Shown here one piece after another: positions 1 to 8,754 of a DNA stretch of 64,000 nucleotides (position 1 is the stretch's first letter; each line of letters starts with the position of its first letter). Both the position numbers and the translations under genes were made by a program. Location of the stretch: the NCBI RefSeq assembly GCF_019654975.1, contig NZ_BPEW01000008.1, positions 62,001-126,000 on the forward strand, written 5' to 3'. The notes under the pieces are model-generated. The model ran no database searches and had not been told where the DNA came from. It was given only the letters and a program-made list of their open reading frames with translations. This stretch comes from Shewanella sp. c952 (lineage in GTDB: Bacteria > Pseudomonadota > Gammaproteobacteria > Enterobacterales > Shewanellaceae).

Positions 1-276
1 ACAAAAATCATGCTGGGGAAATCATTTGATATCTATGCGGGCGCTCAAACATGGAATGACGGCAGTAACTGGTTGGAAAACAAATATTCAGCCGTTTTTA
101 GCTATCACTCCGATAGTTGGATTGAGGACAGCGAGGTAAAGCTCAGTGTTGAGCACTCTGAGTATAATTTAGACCCATTTGATAATCGCGACAAAAACGA
201 TGCTGACTATTTAGCTATTTTGCCTTGGGATCACGACACGTTAGTTCGAATATATGTCGATATGCCTTGGGGTTAA
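1..276 (+). CDS. Hypothetical protein, C-terminal fragment cut by the window edge
   Basis: The reading frame is open from base 1 to a TAA at 274-276, so this is the last 91 or so residues of a longer protein. The ATG at 10 need not be the start. The fragment is rich in aromatic and acidic residues, with no Cys and no membrane segment. The alternating pattern around YSAVFSYHSDSW and VKLSVEHSEYNL suggests beta strands. I do not recognise the family. A hairpin follows about 30 bases after the stop. Confidence 0.55.
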   Translation, partial: TKIMLGKSFDIYAGAQTWNDGSNWLENKYSAVFSYHSDSWIEDSEVKLSVEHSEYNLDPFDNRDKNDADYLAILPWDHDTLVRIYVDMPWG

Positions 277-302
277 GTGACGTTTTGAAAAAAGAATACT
301 AA

Positions 303-324
303 GAGCCGCCAAAGGCGGCCTTTA
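303..324 (+). terminator. Rho-independent terminator-like hairpin
   Basis: GCCGCC (305-310), an AAA loop and GGCGGC (314-319) are followed by CTTT. It lies just after the first gene and before the diguanylate cyclase. The T-run is short. Confidence 0.6.
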
Positions 325-354
325 AAGTGATATCACTGTCCTTGTGTGAGCGCT

Positions 355-1956
355 ATGAAAACCTTTTCGTTGTTAGTTTTACTGTTTGCAACCTTAGTGG
401 GTATTGTCATTTCCCTGGCCATTGGTGAGCGTCTTTACGTTGAAGAAACTCGAACTATTGAAGTCGAGTTTGCTCGAGATATTGATGATAAAGCACAGGT
501 ATTAGAGCAGGAGGTAATGCTCAATATTGAGGTTCTTTATGCCCTTAAAGGGGTCTTTATTAGCTCTGATCATGTCAGTGCTGAAGAGTTTAAACAGGTC
601 GCTACCAGCTTTCTTCTGCGCCATCGAAATATTCAAGCCTTAAAGTGGATCCCTAAAGTTGATACGCGCAAGCGTCTCTCGGTTGAAAATAACCAACGAA
701 ACTCTTACGAAGATTTTGAGTTTACCGAACGGAGCAACGATGAGAGTTTGGTAACAGCTAAAACTCGCTCCATCCATTTCCCTGTGGTGTATCTAGAGCC
801 ATTTTCTGGCAATGAAAATGCGCTAGGGTTTGATTTAGCCTCTGATCCAACGTTAATGAGAGTGCTCAATAATGCTCGAGATTTGGGCTCCTCCATGGCC
901 TCTGCTGGTATTAAACTTGTACAGGCCAGTGAGCAGAATTCTATTTATGTATTTTTACCCATCTATGATGGTGAACCCAATACGCTATTGAAACGACAAG
1001 AACGATTGTTAGGCTTTGTCGCAGGCGTTTTTAGAGTGGCAGACATGTTCGATAGCGCGATAAAGAGAACTTGGGTTCAAGGGATCTATTATACCTTAGA
1101 AGATATAAGCAACGATAAGCACCAGTCGCTCTACAGTAATTTGTCTAGTGACGTTTCTACTACCTTACATCAGAGTAATAGTGAGATAATTTATCAACGT
1201 CCATTGACCCGTTTTAGCGGCCGGCAGTGGCAAATTCATGCTATGCCGAGTGAAGGCTATATTGCAGAGCGACGAACAGCATTTCCCTATTTAGTTGCAC
1301 TGTTTGGCATATTAGGCAGTCTGGTGCTGGCCATTTATGTGTTCTTTATAATGAGGCACAGTCATATGGTTAATATGCAGGTGCTTGAGCGTACGCGGGA
1401 TCTAAATCTGGCTAAGAAAAAACTTGAAGCACTGTCTATGACCGATAGTTTAACCCGCATCGGTAATCGTCGTTTCTTCGATGATGCCTTTGAGCGGGAA
1501 TGGCAGTTAGCGATTAGAAATAAAACGCGATTAGCATTGCTGATGATAGATATTGATAATTTTAAGAGTTACAACGATACCTATGGTCATCTTGCTGGTG
1601 ATCAATGTTTAGTTAAAGTCGCTCAAGCAATCGCTGAAGCCCTACATAGACCCAGTGATGTCGTGGCGCGGTATGGTGGTGAAGAGTTTGTGGTGATCTT
1701 GCCACATACTCGAGATTGCTTATCACCCGCGCAGCGCTGCTGTGCAAATGTTGCCGCACTAAATATTAGCCACGCTAGCTCTACAACTCGTCCTTATGTC
1801 ACTGTGAGTGTTGGGGTAACAAGCATTATTCCTACAGAGTCTGACGATATGATAAAGCTCGCCGCTATTGCTGATATGGCGCTCTATAAAGCTAAAGAAA
1901 ATGGTCGTAATCAGGTGTTTGTAGATGCTGAGGCAATAATACCTAAGACGCTGTAG
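355..1956 (+). CDS. Membrane-bound CHASE-GGDEF diguanylate cyclase
   Basis: Predicted to make cyclic di-GMP from two GTP in response to an extracytoplasmic signal. An N-terminal membrane segment (about residues 5-25) is followed by a periplasmic CHASE-type sensor containing the typical ALKWIPKV stretch. A second membrane segment lies near 310-335, and a GGDEF domain fills the last 165 residues. The active-site motif is intact as GGEEF (about residue 441). An RxxD product-inhibition site (RPSD) lies five residues before it, so an active, feedback-inhibited enzyme is expected. I use the ATG at 355. A GTG three codons earlier (346) is also possible and neither has a clear ribosome site. No EAL domain is present. 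Confidence 0.9.
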   Translation: MKTFSLLVLLFATLVGIVISLAIGERLYVEETRTIEVEFARDIDDKAQVLEQEVMLNIEVLYALKGVFISSDHVSAEEFKQVATSFLLRHRNIQALKWIPKVDTRKRLSVENNQRNSYEDFEFTERSNDESLVTAKTRSIHFPVVYLEPFSGNENALGFDLASDPTLMRVLNNARDLGSSMASAGIKLVQASEQNSIYVFLPIYDGEPNTLLKRQERLLGFVAGVFRVADMFDSAIKRTWVQGIYYTLEDISNDKHQSLYSNLSSDVSTTLHQSNSEIIYQRPLTRFSGRQWQIHAMPSEGYIAERRTAFPYLVALFGILGSLVLAIYVFFIMRHSHMVNMQVLERTRDLNLAKKKLEALSMTDSLTRIGNRRFFDDAFEREWQLAIRNKTRLALLMIDIDNFKSYNDTYGHLAGDQCLVKVAQAIAEALHRPSDVVARYGGEEFVVILPHTRDCLSPAQRCCANVAALNISHASSTTRPYVTVSVGVTSIIPTESDDMIKLAAIADMALYKAKENGRNQVFVDAEAIIPKTL

Positions 1957-2015
1957 CTTTGTCGTTCGCTTAGTCGTGTAGCAAAGGACGGTGTTATCAG
2001 CCTTTCTAAAACCAC

Positions 2016-2032
2016 AGTGACTCTAAGTCACT
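2016..2032. repeat. Small inverted repeat
   Basis: AGTGACT (2016-2022), a 3-base loop and AGTCACT (2026-2032) form a 7-bp stem. An outer GTAGCAA/TTGCTAC pair lies near 1978 and 2032. There is no T-run. It lies between the cyclase and lysR genes and could be a regulatory or decayed repeat structure. Confidence 0.4.
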
Positions 2033-2126
2033 TGCTACGATGAGTTGGGACTTTAGTTATCATCAAATGGAATTTTAATTATATTTTGTTATGATTTAGC
2101 CAGTTTATTAATTTGATGAGATAGCG

Positions 2127-3008
2127 ATGCTGAATCCACAGTGGCTTAAAACGTTCGTTACACTTGCAGAGGTAGGGCACTTTACTCGCACAGCAGAGCA
2201 GTTGTTTATGACACAGCCTGGGGTTACTCAGCATATCAATAAGCTTGAAAACCAAGTTGGCACTCTATTGTTAACTCGCATAGGTAAAAGCTTTGAGCTC
2301 ACTGACGCTGGCTTGCAGTTGTTATCCTATGCAAAAACTAAAATAATCGAAGAGGAGCATCTATTGCAGATGCTGCAGACCGATGAGCCCCATGCCGGAA
2401 CGTGTCGCTTTGCTTGCTCCGGAGCCCTAGCAATGCACTTCTATCCGCGATTTGTCCAGTACCAGTTGCAACATGAGCAGCTGCAGGTTGCTTTAGAAGC
2501 CGCTCCGAATAGTCGAATTATAGAAAGCATATTAGATAATAGCGTCGATATCGGTATTGTCACGCAGCAGCAATCATCGTTGGAACTGAATCAGCTTTAT
2601 TTAGGCAAGCAAGCGCTATGCTTAGTGCTACCGCCAAGTTTTAAAGGCCATGAAGTCACACTGGCATTGCTGGAAAATATAGGCTTTATCAATCATCCTG
2701 ATGGCCATTATTACGCTGAGCAACTACTGAGTGCACAGTTTGGCAATGAGTTTGTCGGTATGAGTAAGCTTAAGCAGCGTGGTTACATTAATCAGCTAAA
2801 CCAAATTTTATTACCGGTTTCAAAAGGTTTAGGTTTCACCGTTCTGCCGCAAATCGTTGTCGATGAATATCCTGAGCCCTTGTTTGTTGCTAACACGTTG
2901 TCTGAAGTGGCTGAAGAACTATATATGGTCAGCAAAAAGCAACGCCAGCTGCCAAGTCGTTATCAATGGTTTATCGATACGATTTGTGAGCAGTTGACGC
3001 CACAGTAA
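2127..3008 (+). CDS. LysR-family transcriptional regulator
   Basis: A 293-residue protein of normal LysR length. The N-terminal winged helix-turn-helix (about residues 1-60) contains the typical run FTRTAEQLFMTQPGVTQHI. The rest is a substrate-binding-like effector domain (about 90-290). The ATG at 2127 follows GAGATAGCG. The effector is unknown. Its targets are usually divergent neighbours in this family, but here the next gene is convergent and the previous one points the same way, so the target cannot be read from context. Confidence 0.9.
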   Translation: MLNPQWLKTFVTLAEVGHFTRTAEQLFMTQPGVTQHINKLENQVGTLLLTRIGKSFELTDAGLQLLSYAKTKIIEEEHLLQMLQTDEPHAGTCRFACSGALAMHFYPRFVQYQLQHEQLQVALEAAPNSRIIESILDNSVDIGIVTQQQSSLELNQLYLGKQALCLVLPPSFKGHEVTLALLENIGFINHPDGHYYAEQLLSAQFGNEFVGMSKLKQRGYINQLNQILLPVSKGLGFTVLPQIVVDEYPEPLFVANTLSEVAEELYMVSKKQRQLPSRYQWFIDTICEQLTPQ

Positions 3009-3020
3009 CGGTCAGCAAAG

Positions 3021-4307
3021 TTAGCTGTTACTCTGCGGCAACTCAGAGTCTTCACGTTTATGTTGCTGGATAAGGCGGTATTCAATGATGCTGGAGATGA
3101 TAAACATCATCAAGTAGCCACTACCCATTGCAAGTATCACCGCAACCACGTTATCTGTGAACATTCGTAAAATATAAAACATCACGATTAGCGTCACTAC
3201 TCCAGCCACTCTAATCGATAAGCTTTGTAAAAAATGGCCATGGGCTTTGATATAGGCCACCTGAAAGGCGTTAAGCATCATAAACCCAAAGAACAGTGCA
3301 AAGTGCATCAATACAGGGGCTGCAGTAGCATAAGTCGCTGGGAATATGAGCGTGACCAACTCCTCGCTGTAAAAAATCATACCGAGTAAAAATACAGTGC
3401 TAATAGTAATACCTAGGGTGTAAAACCAGCGCCGCATTTGCGCTATCTGTTGATGTTGACCCTGCCGTAAACATTGGGCTATTTCCGGTAGAATATATCG
3501 ATAGACGGGGAACACAAATAATAGTGTCATATAGGCGAACAAGGGTCTCACTACGACTTGGAAGTCACCCAACTCATCAACGGTAAAGTAAGCGACGGTT
3601 AGCAAAACGGTGATGTAAACCATTAAAATGCTTGCGCCTACCTCGAGTGAAGACAACATGCTTTTTTTCACAAAACTGCGCATTTCAGGGTCAAGTTGTA
3701 CTGGTGCAAGTGGCGTGGTCGCAATCTCTTTACGCCGTTGAATAAACATATAGCCTGCAACGGCGATACTCGACAGCATTAAGCTAAAGAACAGTGATGA
3801 AACCGCGGTTTGTTGCAGTAAGTAATAACAGATCAGAAACAGGATTATTTGCACCATAGGCTCTATCCATATTGCCTTATTTGCGATGTGGTACAGCCGA
3901 TACATGCCTATCTGATTGGTGAAATAGACCTTAAAGCCCATGCCAAGAATAATTCCGACCAGCTGCACGTATTCAACATCAATTTTGAGCTGATGCTTTA
4001 TATAGGGCAGTACTATTCCCCAGGTGAGTAGCACCATTAATATCAATGAGTAACGGAAGATATTAGTAATGTCTTGCGCATTTTTTGTTTGCGAAAAGCT
4101 CACCACCATGGAGGTTCGAAAGCCACTTAATAGGATTAACGACAGTGAGATGATATCGACAACGGTATGGTAGAGTGCAAGATCGCTCTTAGCGACCCAT
4201 TGTGCCAACCAAATTTTAAACGCCAGCCCAAGAGATATACTGGCGAGCGTGGCCCATATTGCCGCTATAAACGAGCGTTTTGCCCGCTCAAATGAAGTTT
4301 CTGACAT
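3021..4307 (-). CDS. Polytopic membrane protein, polysaccharide flippase-like
   Basis: A 428-residue protein with about twelve hydrophobic segments and short loops. It resembles the Wzx/MATE-like oligosaccharide flippase superfamily in length and layout, including an N-terminal amphipathic start and a charged cytoplasmic tail. If so, it would move a lipid-linked glycan or similar lipid across the inner membrane. No glycosyltransferase genes adjoin it, so a role in a specific polysaccharide cannot be assigned. It converges on the LysR gene with a 12-base gap. Confidence 0.6.
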   Translation of the reverse strand: MSETSFERAKRSFIAAIWATLASISLGLAFKIWLAQWVAKSDLALYHTVVDIISLSLILLSGFRTSMVVSFSQTKNAQDITNIFRYSLILMVLLTWGIVLPYIKHQLKIDVEYVQLVGIILGMGFKVYFTNQIGMYRLYHIANKAIWIEPMVQIILFLICYYLLQQTAVSSLFFSLMLSSIAVAGYMFIQRRKEIATTPLAPVQLDPEMRSFVKKSMLSSLEVGASILMVYITVLLTVAYFTVDELGDFQVVVRPLFAYMTLLFVFPVYRYILPEIAQCLRQGQHQQIAQMRRWFYTLGITISTVFLLGMIFYSEELVTLIFPATYATAAPVLMHFALFFGFMMLNAFQVAYIKAHGHFLQSLSIRVAGVVTLIVMFYILRMFTDNVVAVILAMGSGYLMMFIISSIIEYRLIQQHKREDSELPQSNS

Positions 4308-4489
4308 AAATGAATATAGCTCGCTGATAACGACGTGAGGTATTGATACTAGTCAGAAATATTACGTGACTATTATCAGCGCAGCAGAAGTTTCGTTAAA
4401 AGGTGTGATCTTGTTGGAAACTAGTGGCTAAATAATTAACTCAAGCAGCGTTTAGATAGCAAAGAGTGTGTTATTTCACAGCCCACTCT

Positions 4490-4894
4490 CTAGTCGAAAA
4501 CATGTGGGCAAGCCGAGTAGTCATTAAAGCCATCATCCCAGCGGCGGACATCATTGGCACGGCGCCAGCGGCTATGCCAAAATTCCATTAAACAAGTGCC
4601 GCCATTGAGTTCGACTAGAAAGGTATCTTGCTCTTTGACCTGTTCGTAAGGCGGATAGTCTTTACTGCGTCCCCATGTAATACCACCGCGGCCGTCGGCC
4701 CAGTGTTGCCAAAAGCCTTCAATACTAAGCCACTGTTCATCCTCTGCCACCCATGCCATTGCTTGTCCATTAAGCATCGCTATTTCACCGTCAGTCTGGC
4801 CGACTTTGGCAGTTGAGTCTGCGGCAAACGAGTTACTTGAAAATGCCAATGTTGAAAATGTTAGCGCTATGATTATGAATATTTGTCGAGTCAT
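4490..4894 (-). CDS. Small secreted hypothetical protein
   Basis: The ATG at 4894 is preferred because AGGA lies about eight bases upstream and the protein then begins with a clean signal peptide (RQIFIIIALTFSTLAFS, cleavage near NSFAA). The mature part is about 108 residues and very rich in Trp (EQWLSIEGFWQHW, HSRWRRANDVRRWDD), with two Cys. It has no motif I recognise. A start 13 codons further upstream is open but would bury the signal peptide. Probably periplasmic. Confidence 0.6.
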   Translation of the reverse strand: MTRQIFIIIALTFSTLAFSSNSFAADSTAKVGQTDGEIAMLNGQAMAWVAEDEQWLSIEGFWQHWADGRGGITWGRSKDYPPYEQVKEQDTFLVELNGGTCLMEFWHSRWRRANDVRRWDDGFNDYSACPHVFD

Positions 4895-4917
4895 ACTATT
4901 AATCCTGCTATGTTTTA

Positions 4918-5095
4918 ATGTAATACCAATCAATATAAAGATTTAATCGCCTGTATTGAGTATTGATGGCTTGCGACTTCGGCAACGAATAAACTCATGA
5001 GAGAACAACCATTATGTTATTTATCCAGTTGAGTCAGTTTGCTAAAAAACACTCTGAGTAGCTTAACTTCTAATACTGATTAGTATAATAGACCT
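4918..5095. repeat. Possible MITE-like repeat (weak)
   Basis: TAATACCAATCAATAT near the left end and, read on the other strand, TATACTAATCAGTATT near 5077-5093 form an imperfect inverted pair enclosing about 175 AT-rich bases without a gene. The ends look like the outer ends of small Shewanella dispersed repeats, but no second copy was found in this window. It covers most of the gap between the secreted protein and the outer-membrane protein gene. Confidence 0.3.
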
Positions 5096-5228
5096 ACTAA
5101 AAGCAAAATATATTCAATAGACGGTGATATATTTTTTTATAAGTATAGGTCATAGATTTTGCAAAAATTATTTCCGACGAGTCACATCAAAGCTAAGTCG
5201 CTTTTACGTCATTTTTAAGGGAAGTGCC

Positions 5229-6563
5229 ATGAAAATAGTAAATATGGATATGCGTCTTGTTTGTTGTATTTCACTTTGTTGCGGTATCTCGTTACCCGTT
5301 AATGTGTTGGCTGCACCTGCTGCTAATGTAAAAACGTCAATAGATAGAGCTGAAACTCCTGATAATGTGAAGGAAAAATTGCTGCTTCCCTATTTTTTTA
5401 ACTCTGACTCTATGGGGCTTAATATTGGTCTAGGCGGTATGTTGAGTGGATATTTCCAAGATCAAATGACGATTGGTGGCACCGTGTTTGGCGGTGATGT
5501 TAGTAGAGGGGTAGGCTTAGGTGTTTGGAACTTTAAACTGCCCAAAACCGAACGGTTTTTTTTAAGTACTTATGGGTTTCTTGGTTATTACCCCGATCAG
5601 CGCGCATACGCTGGGGCAGGGCGTGAGTTTATCCCAGCAGGCACGCCACTACCAGGTAGTAACGACTCCACAAATTTACAGTTTTTAGAGGCAGACGGCT
5701 CCTCTAATTGGTTTGATATAAAACTTGAGTACGCATTGCCTATCGGGGCGACAAAAGATAAAGGCATGGTGGAATATAAGCTTGAAAATGGCTTATTAGT
5801 TTCAGATCCCAGCGGTGGTGATAGTTGGAATCCACTGGAGAGCGGAGCCACAGTGGTGGTACTACGGCAGTTTAATCGGTACCAAAGTTTTGAGTTTGCC
5901 GATGAAGAACTTGATGGCACTATCCACGCCATCGAGCTGGGGATTTTGTATGACAATACCGATTTTTCTGTTAACCCATCCACAGGTAGTAGCCAGTACT
6001 TCTCGGTATCACATGATGCAGCTTGGTTAGACTCAGACAATGAGTGGACCTTTATGAATCTTGATATGAGTAAGTACTTTTCATTTGGTGAGTCAGAATA
6101 TGCAAGCCAACGTATTCTCGCACTTAATTTTTGGACTGGATACTCACCTTCTTGGGAGCTTGAGTACGATGAACAGGGCGGACGCCAAGTTACCAATAAT
6201 GCTCCATATAATGAAGGGGCTACCTTAGGTGGTTTCTATCGTATGCGTGGATTTGACCAAAATCGCTTCCATGATAAAGCAGCCATTTATACCAGTGCAG
6301 AATACCGCTATACCTTGAAATATAACCCCATTGAAGACATTAATTGGCTTAAGTTTTTACGCTTAGATTGGTTTCAAGTTGTAGGGTTTGTTGAGGCTGG
6401 AAGAGTCGCTCCTGAGTATACCGCCAATACATTACTGTCAGATTTAAAAGTGGATTATGGTTTATCTTTAAGAGCATTAACGGCTGGATTGGTGGTTCGT
6501 TTTGATATCGCTCATTCAGATGAAGCGACTAACGGTTGGGTAATGGTGGATCATCCTTTCTAA
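5229..6563 (+). CDS. Omp85/BamA-type outer-membrane barrel protein
   Basis: A 444-residue protein with a signal peptide (about residues 1-30, ending near VLAAPAA). It continues as a beta-rich, glycine- and aromatic-rich barrel and ends in Phe (DHPF), as outer-membrane barrels do. The region GGFYRMRGFDQNRFHDKAA resembles the conserved RGF loop of bacterial surface antigen (D15) barrels. I see no POTRA domains, so it is a barrel-only member rather than BamA itself. The ATG at 5229 has AAGGGAAG upstream. A longer frame from 5124 lacks a ribosome site. Function unknown. Confidence 0.72.
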   Translation: MKIVNMDMRLVCCISLCCGISLPVNVLAAPAANVKTSIDRAETPDNVKEKLLLPYFFNSDSMGLNIGLGGMLSGYFQDQMTIGGTVFGGDVSRGVGLGVWNFKLPKTERFFLSTYGFLGYYPDQRAYAGAGREFIPAGTPLPGSNDSTNLQFLEADGSSNWFDIKLEYALPIGATKDKGMVEYKLENGLLVSDPSGGDSWNPLESGATVVVLRQFNRYQSFEFADEELDGTIHAIELGILYDNTDFSVNPSTGSSQYFSVSHDAAWLDSDNEWTFMNLDMSKYFSFGESEYASQRILALNFWTGYSPSWELEYDEQGGRQVTNNAPYNEGATLGGFYRMRGFDQNRFHDKAAIYTSAEYRYTLKYNPIEDINWLKFLRLDWFQVVGFVEAGRVAPEYTANTLLSDLKVDYGLSLRALTAGLVVRFDIAHSDEATNGWVMVDHPF

Positions 6564-6603
6564 GTGTAATGGCGATTAGGTAAGTGTTTACACTTCGATT
6601 AAA

Positions 6604-6641
6604 TAGAATGAATGTTGCGGTATTTCGCGTTATTCATTCTA
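6604..6641. repeat. Inverted repeat after the barrel protein gene
   Basis: TAGAATGAAT (6604-6613) and ATTCATTCTA (6632-6641) form a 10-bp stem with an 18-base spacer. It may end transcription from the barrel gene or lie in the pirin leader. Only a short T-rich stretch follows. Confidence 0.45.
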
Positions 6642-6691
6642 ATATTTGTTTGTTAACTTGAAGGCAATCGAAAATACTTTAGGTAAAACAG

Positions 6692-7546
6692 ATGAACATA
6701 ATCAAACAATATCCAGCACATAAAACCATGGACGGCGATGGGGTTAATATCATTAGAATCGCCGATTTTACTCGTGGAAATCTTGATCCATTCTTAATGA
6801 TAGATGAGTTGAAATCTGCTGAGGAAGCTGACTATATTGGCGGTTTCCCTCCTCACCCTCATCGCGGCATTGAAACCTTCTCCTATATTCTTAAAGGCGG
6901 TATGGAGCATAAAGATCAGCTCGGCAATGTAAAAGCGATACAAGCGGGAGATGTGCAATGGATGAGCACTGGCAGTGGGGTTATTCATTCCGAGATGCCG
7001 TTAGCTGATAGCGATAACGGCCTACATGGTTTTCAAATTTGGCTCAACATGCCTGCTAGCGAAAAAATGCGTCCTGCCCGTTACCAAGATACGACCAGTA
7101 CACCTATTCCAGAACTGAGAAATTCAACTGGAGCGCAAATTAGAGCACTCGCAGGCGAGTGGCAATTTGCAGGGCAGTCTGTTGTTGCACCTATTCAAGA
7201 TCTCGCAGGTAATGCGGAAATAGCCCACGTTAACATTGAGGCAAGCGGCAGTGCAGAGTTGATGTTAGAGCAGCATGCTTTTGTTGGTCTATACATCTAT
7301 TCCGGAGAGTTACTTGTTACAGGTGGTGAGCGTTATCATTCCCAGCAGCTATTGATCGTTGATTCAAGCAAGATGATCAGTTTAACTGCAAGCACTGCTG
7401 GTGCAGGTGTGTTGATCTTGGCTGGTACACCTATTAAGGAAGATATTGTGCACATGGGGCCATTTGTGATGAATAGCCAAGCTGAGATCCGTCAAGCTAT
7501 TGATGATTATCAAAGTGGTCGTTTTGGAGAGATACCACCAGTTTAA
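6692..7546 (+). CDS. Pirin-family protein
   Basis: A 284-residue bicupin of the pirin family. The N-terminal metal-site region is clear: GGFPPHPHRGIETFSYIL (about residues 50-67) supplies two His, and MEHKDQLG and GSGVIHSEMP supply the further His and Glu that bind Fe in characterised pirins. The second cupin is less conserved, as usual. Bacterial pirins have been linked to quercetin oxidation and to redox-dependent protein binding. The substrate here is unknown. The ATG at 6692 follows AGGT. It stands alone in its orientation. Confidence 0.92.
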   Translation: MNIIKQYPAHKTMDGDGVNIIRIADFTRGNLDPFLMIDELKSAEEADYIGGFPPHPHRGIETFSYILKGGMEHKDQLGNVKAIQAGDVQWMSTGSGVIHSEMPLADSDNGLHGFQIWLNMPASEKMRPARYQDTTSTPIPELRNSTGAQIRALAGEWQFAGQSVVAPIQDLAGNAEIAHVNIEASGSAELMLEQHAFVGLYIYSGELLVTGGERYHSQQLLIVDSSKMISLTASTAGAGVLILAGTPIKEDIVHMGPFVMNSQAEIRQAIDDYQSGRFGEIPPV

Positions 7547-7559
7547 GCTCAATATTTTT

Positions 7560-7591
7560 GGAGCAAGCTATGTTGTCTCAAAGCTTGCTCC
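7560..7591. repeat. Inverted repeat between convergent genes
   Basis: GGAGCAAGCT (7560-7569) pairs with AGCTTGCTCC (7582-7591). It lies between the pirin gene and the convergent lipoprotein gene. The T-run is on the wrong side for a standard terminator on either strand, so its role is unclear. Confidence 0.45.
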
Positions 7592-7599
7592 GTCAGTAT

Positions 7600-8007
7600 T
7601 TACAGCTTTGACGCCGGCATTATCTTTGCGCTAGTGACAAATTTAATCGGTGTTTTGTTGGGATTTCTTTTTGAGGCTGAATAATTTTTCACTGGAAATT
7701 GGTCAAGCTTTGCTTGAGTCATATAGTTTTCAGGTGTGGCGCTAATTAGCTTTTTCTCGACCTCTTTTCCGTTTGAATCGATAGTAACTTCATAAACCCA
7801 CTCTCCCGCACCTTTGGGCAACCATTTGGGTTTACTGTTATATATTTTTGGTTTTTTATATTGCACTACCCAATAGTTCGATATGTCGTCGGCATTAATT
7901 TCAATCACTGCAGAGCTAAATACTGGCACTATTTCTTCTTTAGGTGTTGACTGGCAAGCCATAAGTGCGATCGCCAGAACGCCAAGGTAAATCTTGTTCA
8001 TTTTCAT
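7600..8007 (-). CDS. Small lipoprotein with TonB C-terminal-like fold
   Basis: The start at 8007 has AAGGAAGG upstream. The signal peptide ends in a lipobox (LMACQS, Cys at about 18), so it is a predicted lipoprotein of 135 residues. The segment GEWVYEVTIDSNGKEVEKKLI resembles the strand pair of TonB C-terminal domains, in which a protein-variation motif leads to a sum or product. The usual proline-rich spacer and membrane anchor of TonB are missing. It is followed upstream by another envelope gene 36 bases away on the same strand. Function unknown. Confidence 0.6.
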   Translation of the reverse strand: MKMNKIYLGVLAIALMACQSTPKEEIVPVFSSAVIEINADDISNYWVVQYKKPKIYNSKPKWLPKGAGEWVYEVTIDSNGKEVEKKLISATPENYMTQAKLDQFPVKNYSASKRNPNKTPIKFVTSAKIMPASKL

Positions 8008-8043
8008 TTTAACCTTCCTTAGTATGGTTATAGTGTGAGCTTG

Positions 8044-8559
8044 TTATTGTAGGAAACGCAGCTTTTGCTCAATAGTACATTCATCTACTGATAGAGGGTC
8101 ATTGCTCCGGTCTGTTATCCAGCACTGGTCGTAAATAGAGCAGTAGCAAAGGCTTATTTTTATATCGTTATCAATAGTGAGAAAGAGTCTGTTCTGAGCT
8201 CCTTTATATATCAATGGTTGGATTGTTTTTTCAGACGGCAGAATGCGTTGGCTAATATGTGACTGAGTAAACCTAGGGATTTCAGGGATTTCGTCCCAGC
8301 TTTTAATTGGTTTCGATTTGTATGTTATAGCTGCATATTTGATGATAGCGGGACCAGTCCCATTGTTGCTCACACCGTAGCTGAAGTTATCATTCCCAAA
8401 ACTGCGAAATATCTCTAAACGAGGCCAAACAGATGCTCGGGCATAGGCTCTATCTATGTGTGCAGAATAGACGCCTACCATGGTTGTAACCACGCTAATC
8501 AGCAATGCCGACAGCGCCACGATCATTTCGGGCTTCTTATACCAAGAGGCTTCTTCCAT
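8044..8559 (-). CDS. Hypothetical membrane-anchored protein
   Basis: A 171-residue protein with one N-terminal membrane helix (about residues 12-31, IVALSALLISVVTTMVGVYS) followed by about 135 residues. The soluble part carries a CYC motif and two further Cys near the C-terminus. AGGAAGA lies upstream of the ATG. It probably shares a transcript with the lipoprotein gene downstream. I do not recognise a family. Confidence 0.55.
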   Translation of the reverse strand: MEEASWYKKPEMIVALSALLISVVTTMVGVYSAHIDRAYARASVWPRLEIFRSFGNDNFSYGVSNNGTGPAIIKYAAITYKSKPIKSWDEIPEIPRFTQSHISQRILPSEKTIQPLIYKGAQNRLFLTIDNDIKISLCYCSIYDQCWITDRSNDPLSVDECTIEQKLRFLQ

Positions 8560-8691
8560 GTTACAAATCTTCCTATTTTAATATTCTAGTTGATTTTTTA
8601 CTTATTAAATTCAGCTGTATAGCGCAAAATATTACCACCTTGCTACTTGTGGCTACACCCTATAAATCAGGGGGGATGTTGCAGGCTCTAT

Positions 8692-8722
8692 AGAAAAAGC
8701 GAGCAATAATACTCGCTTTTAT
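8692..8722 (-). terminator. Rho-independent terminator after the amidohydrolase gene
   Basis: AAAGCGAG (8696-8703) and CTCGCTTT (8712-8719) form an 8-bp stem. On the minus strand it is followed by TTTTTC, which suits the amidohydrolase gene ending at 8755. Confidence 0.75.
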
Positions 8723-8754
8723 CTAGCAATCTAATAGGGTTTTCGTCGTCCCGT

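Noticed and set aside
5597-6196. 199-codon minus-strand frame
   Set aside because: It is opposite the outer-membrane barrel gene, is rich in Ser and Pro, and reads as an antisense shadow.
7560-7591. Terminator after the pirin gene
   Set aside because: The 10-bp stem is good, but the T-run precedes it on the plus strand and is an A-run after it on the minus strand, so it was listed as an inverted repeat only.
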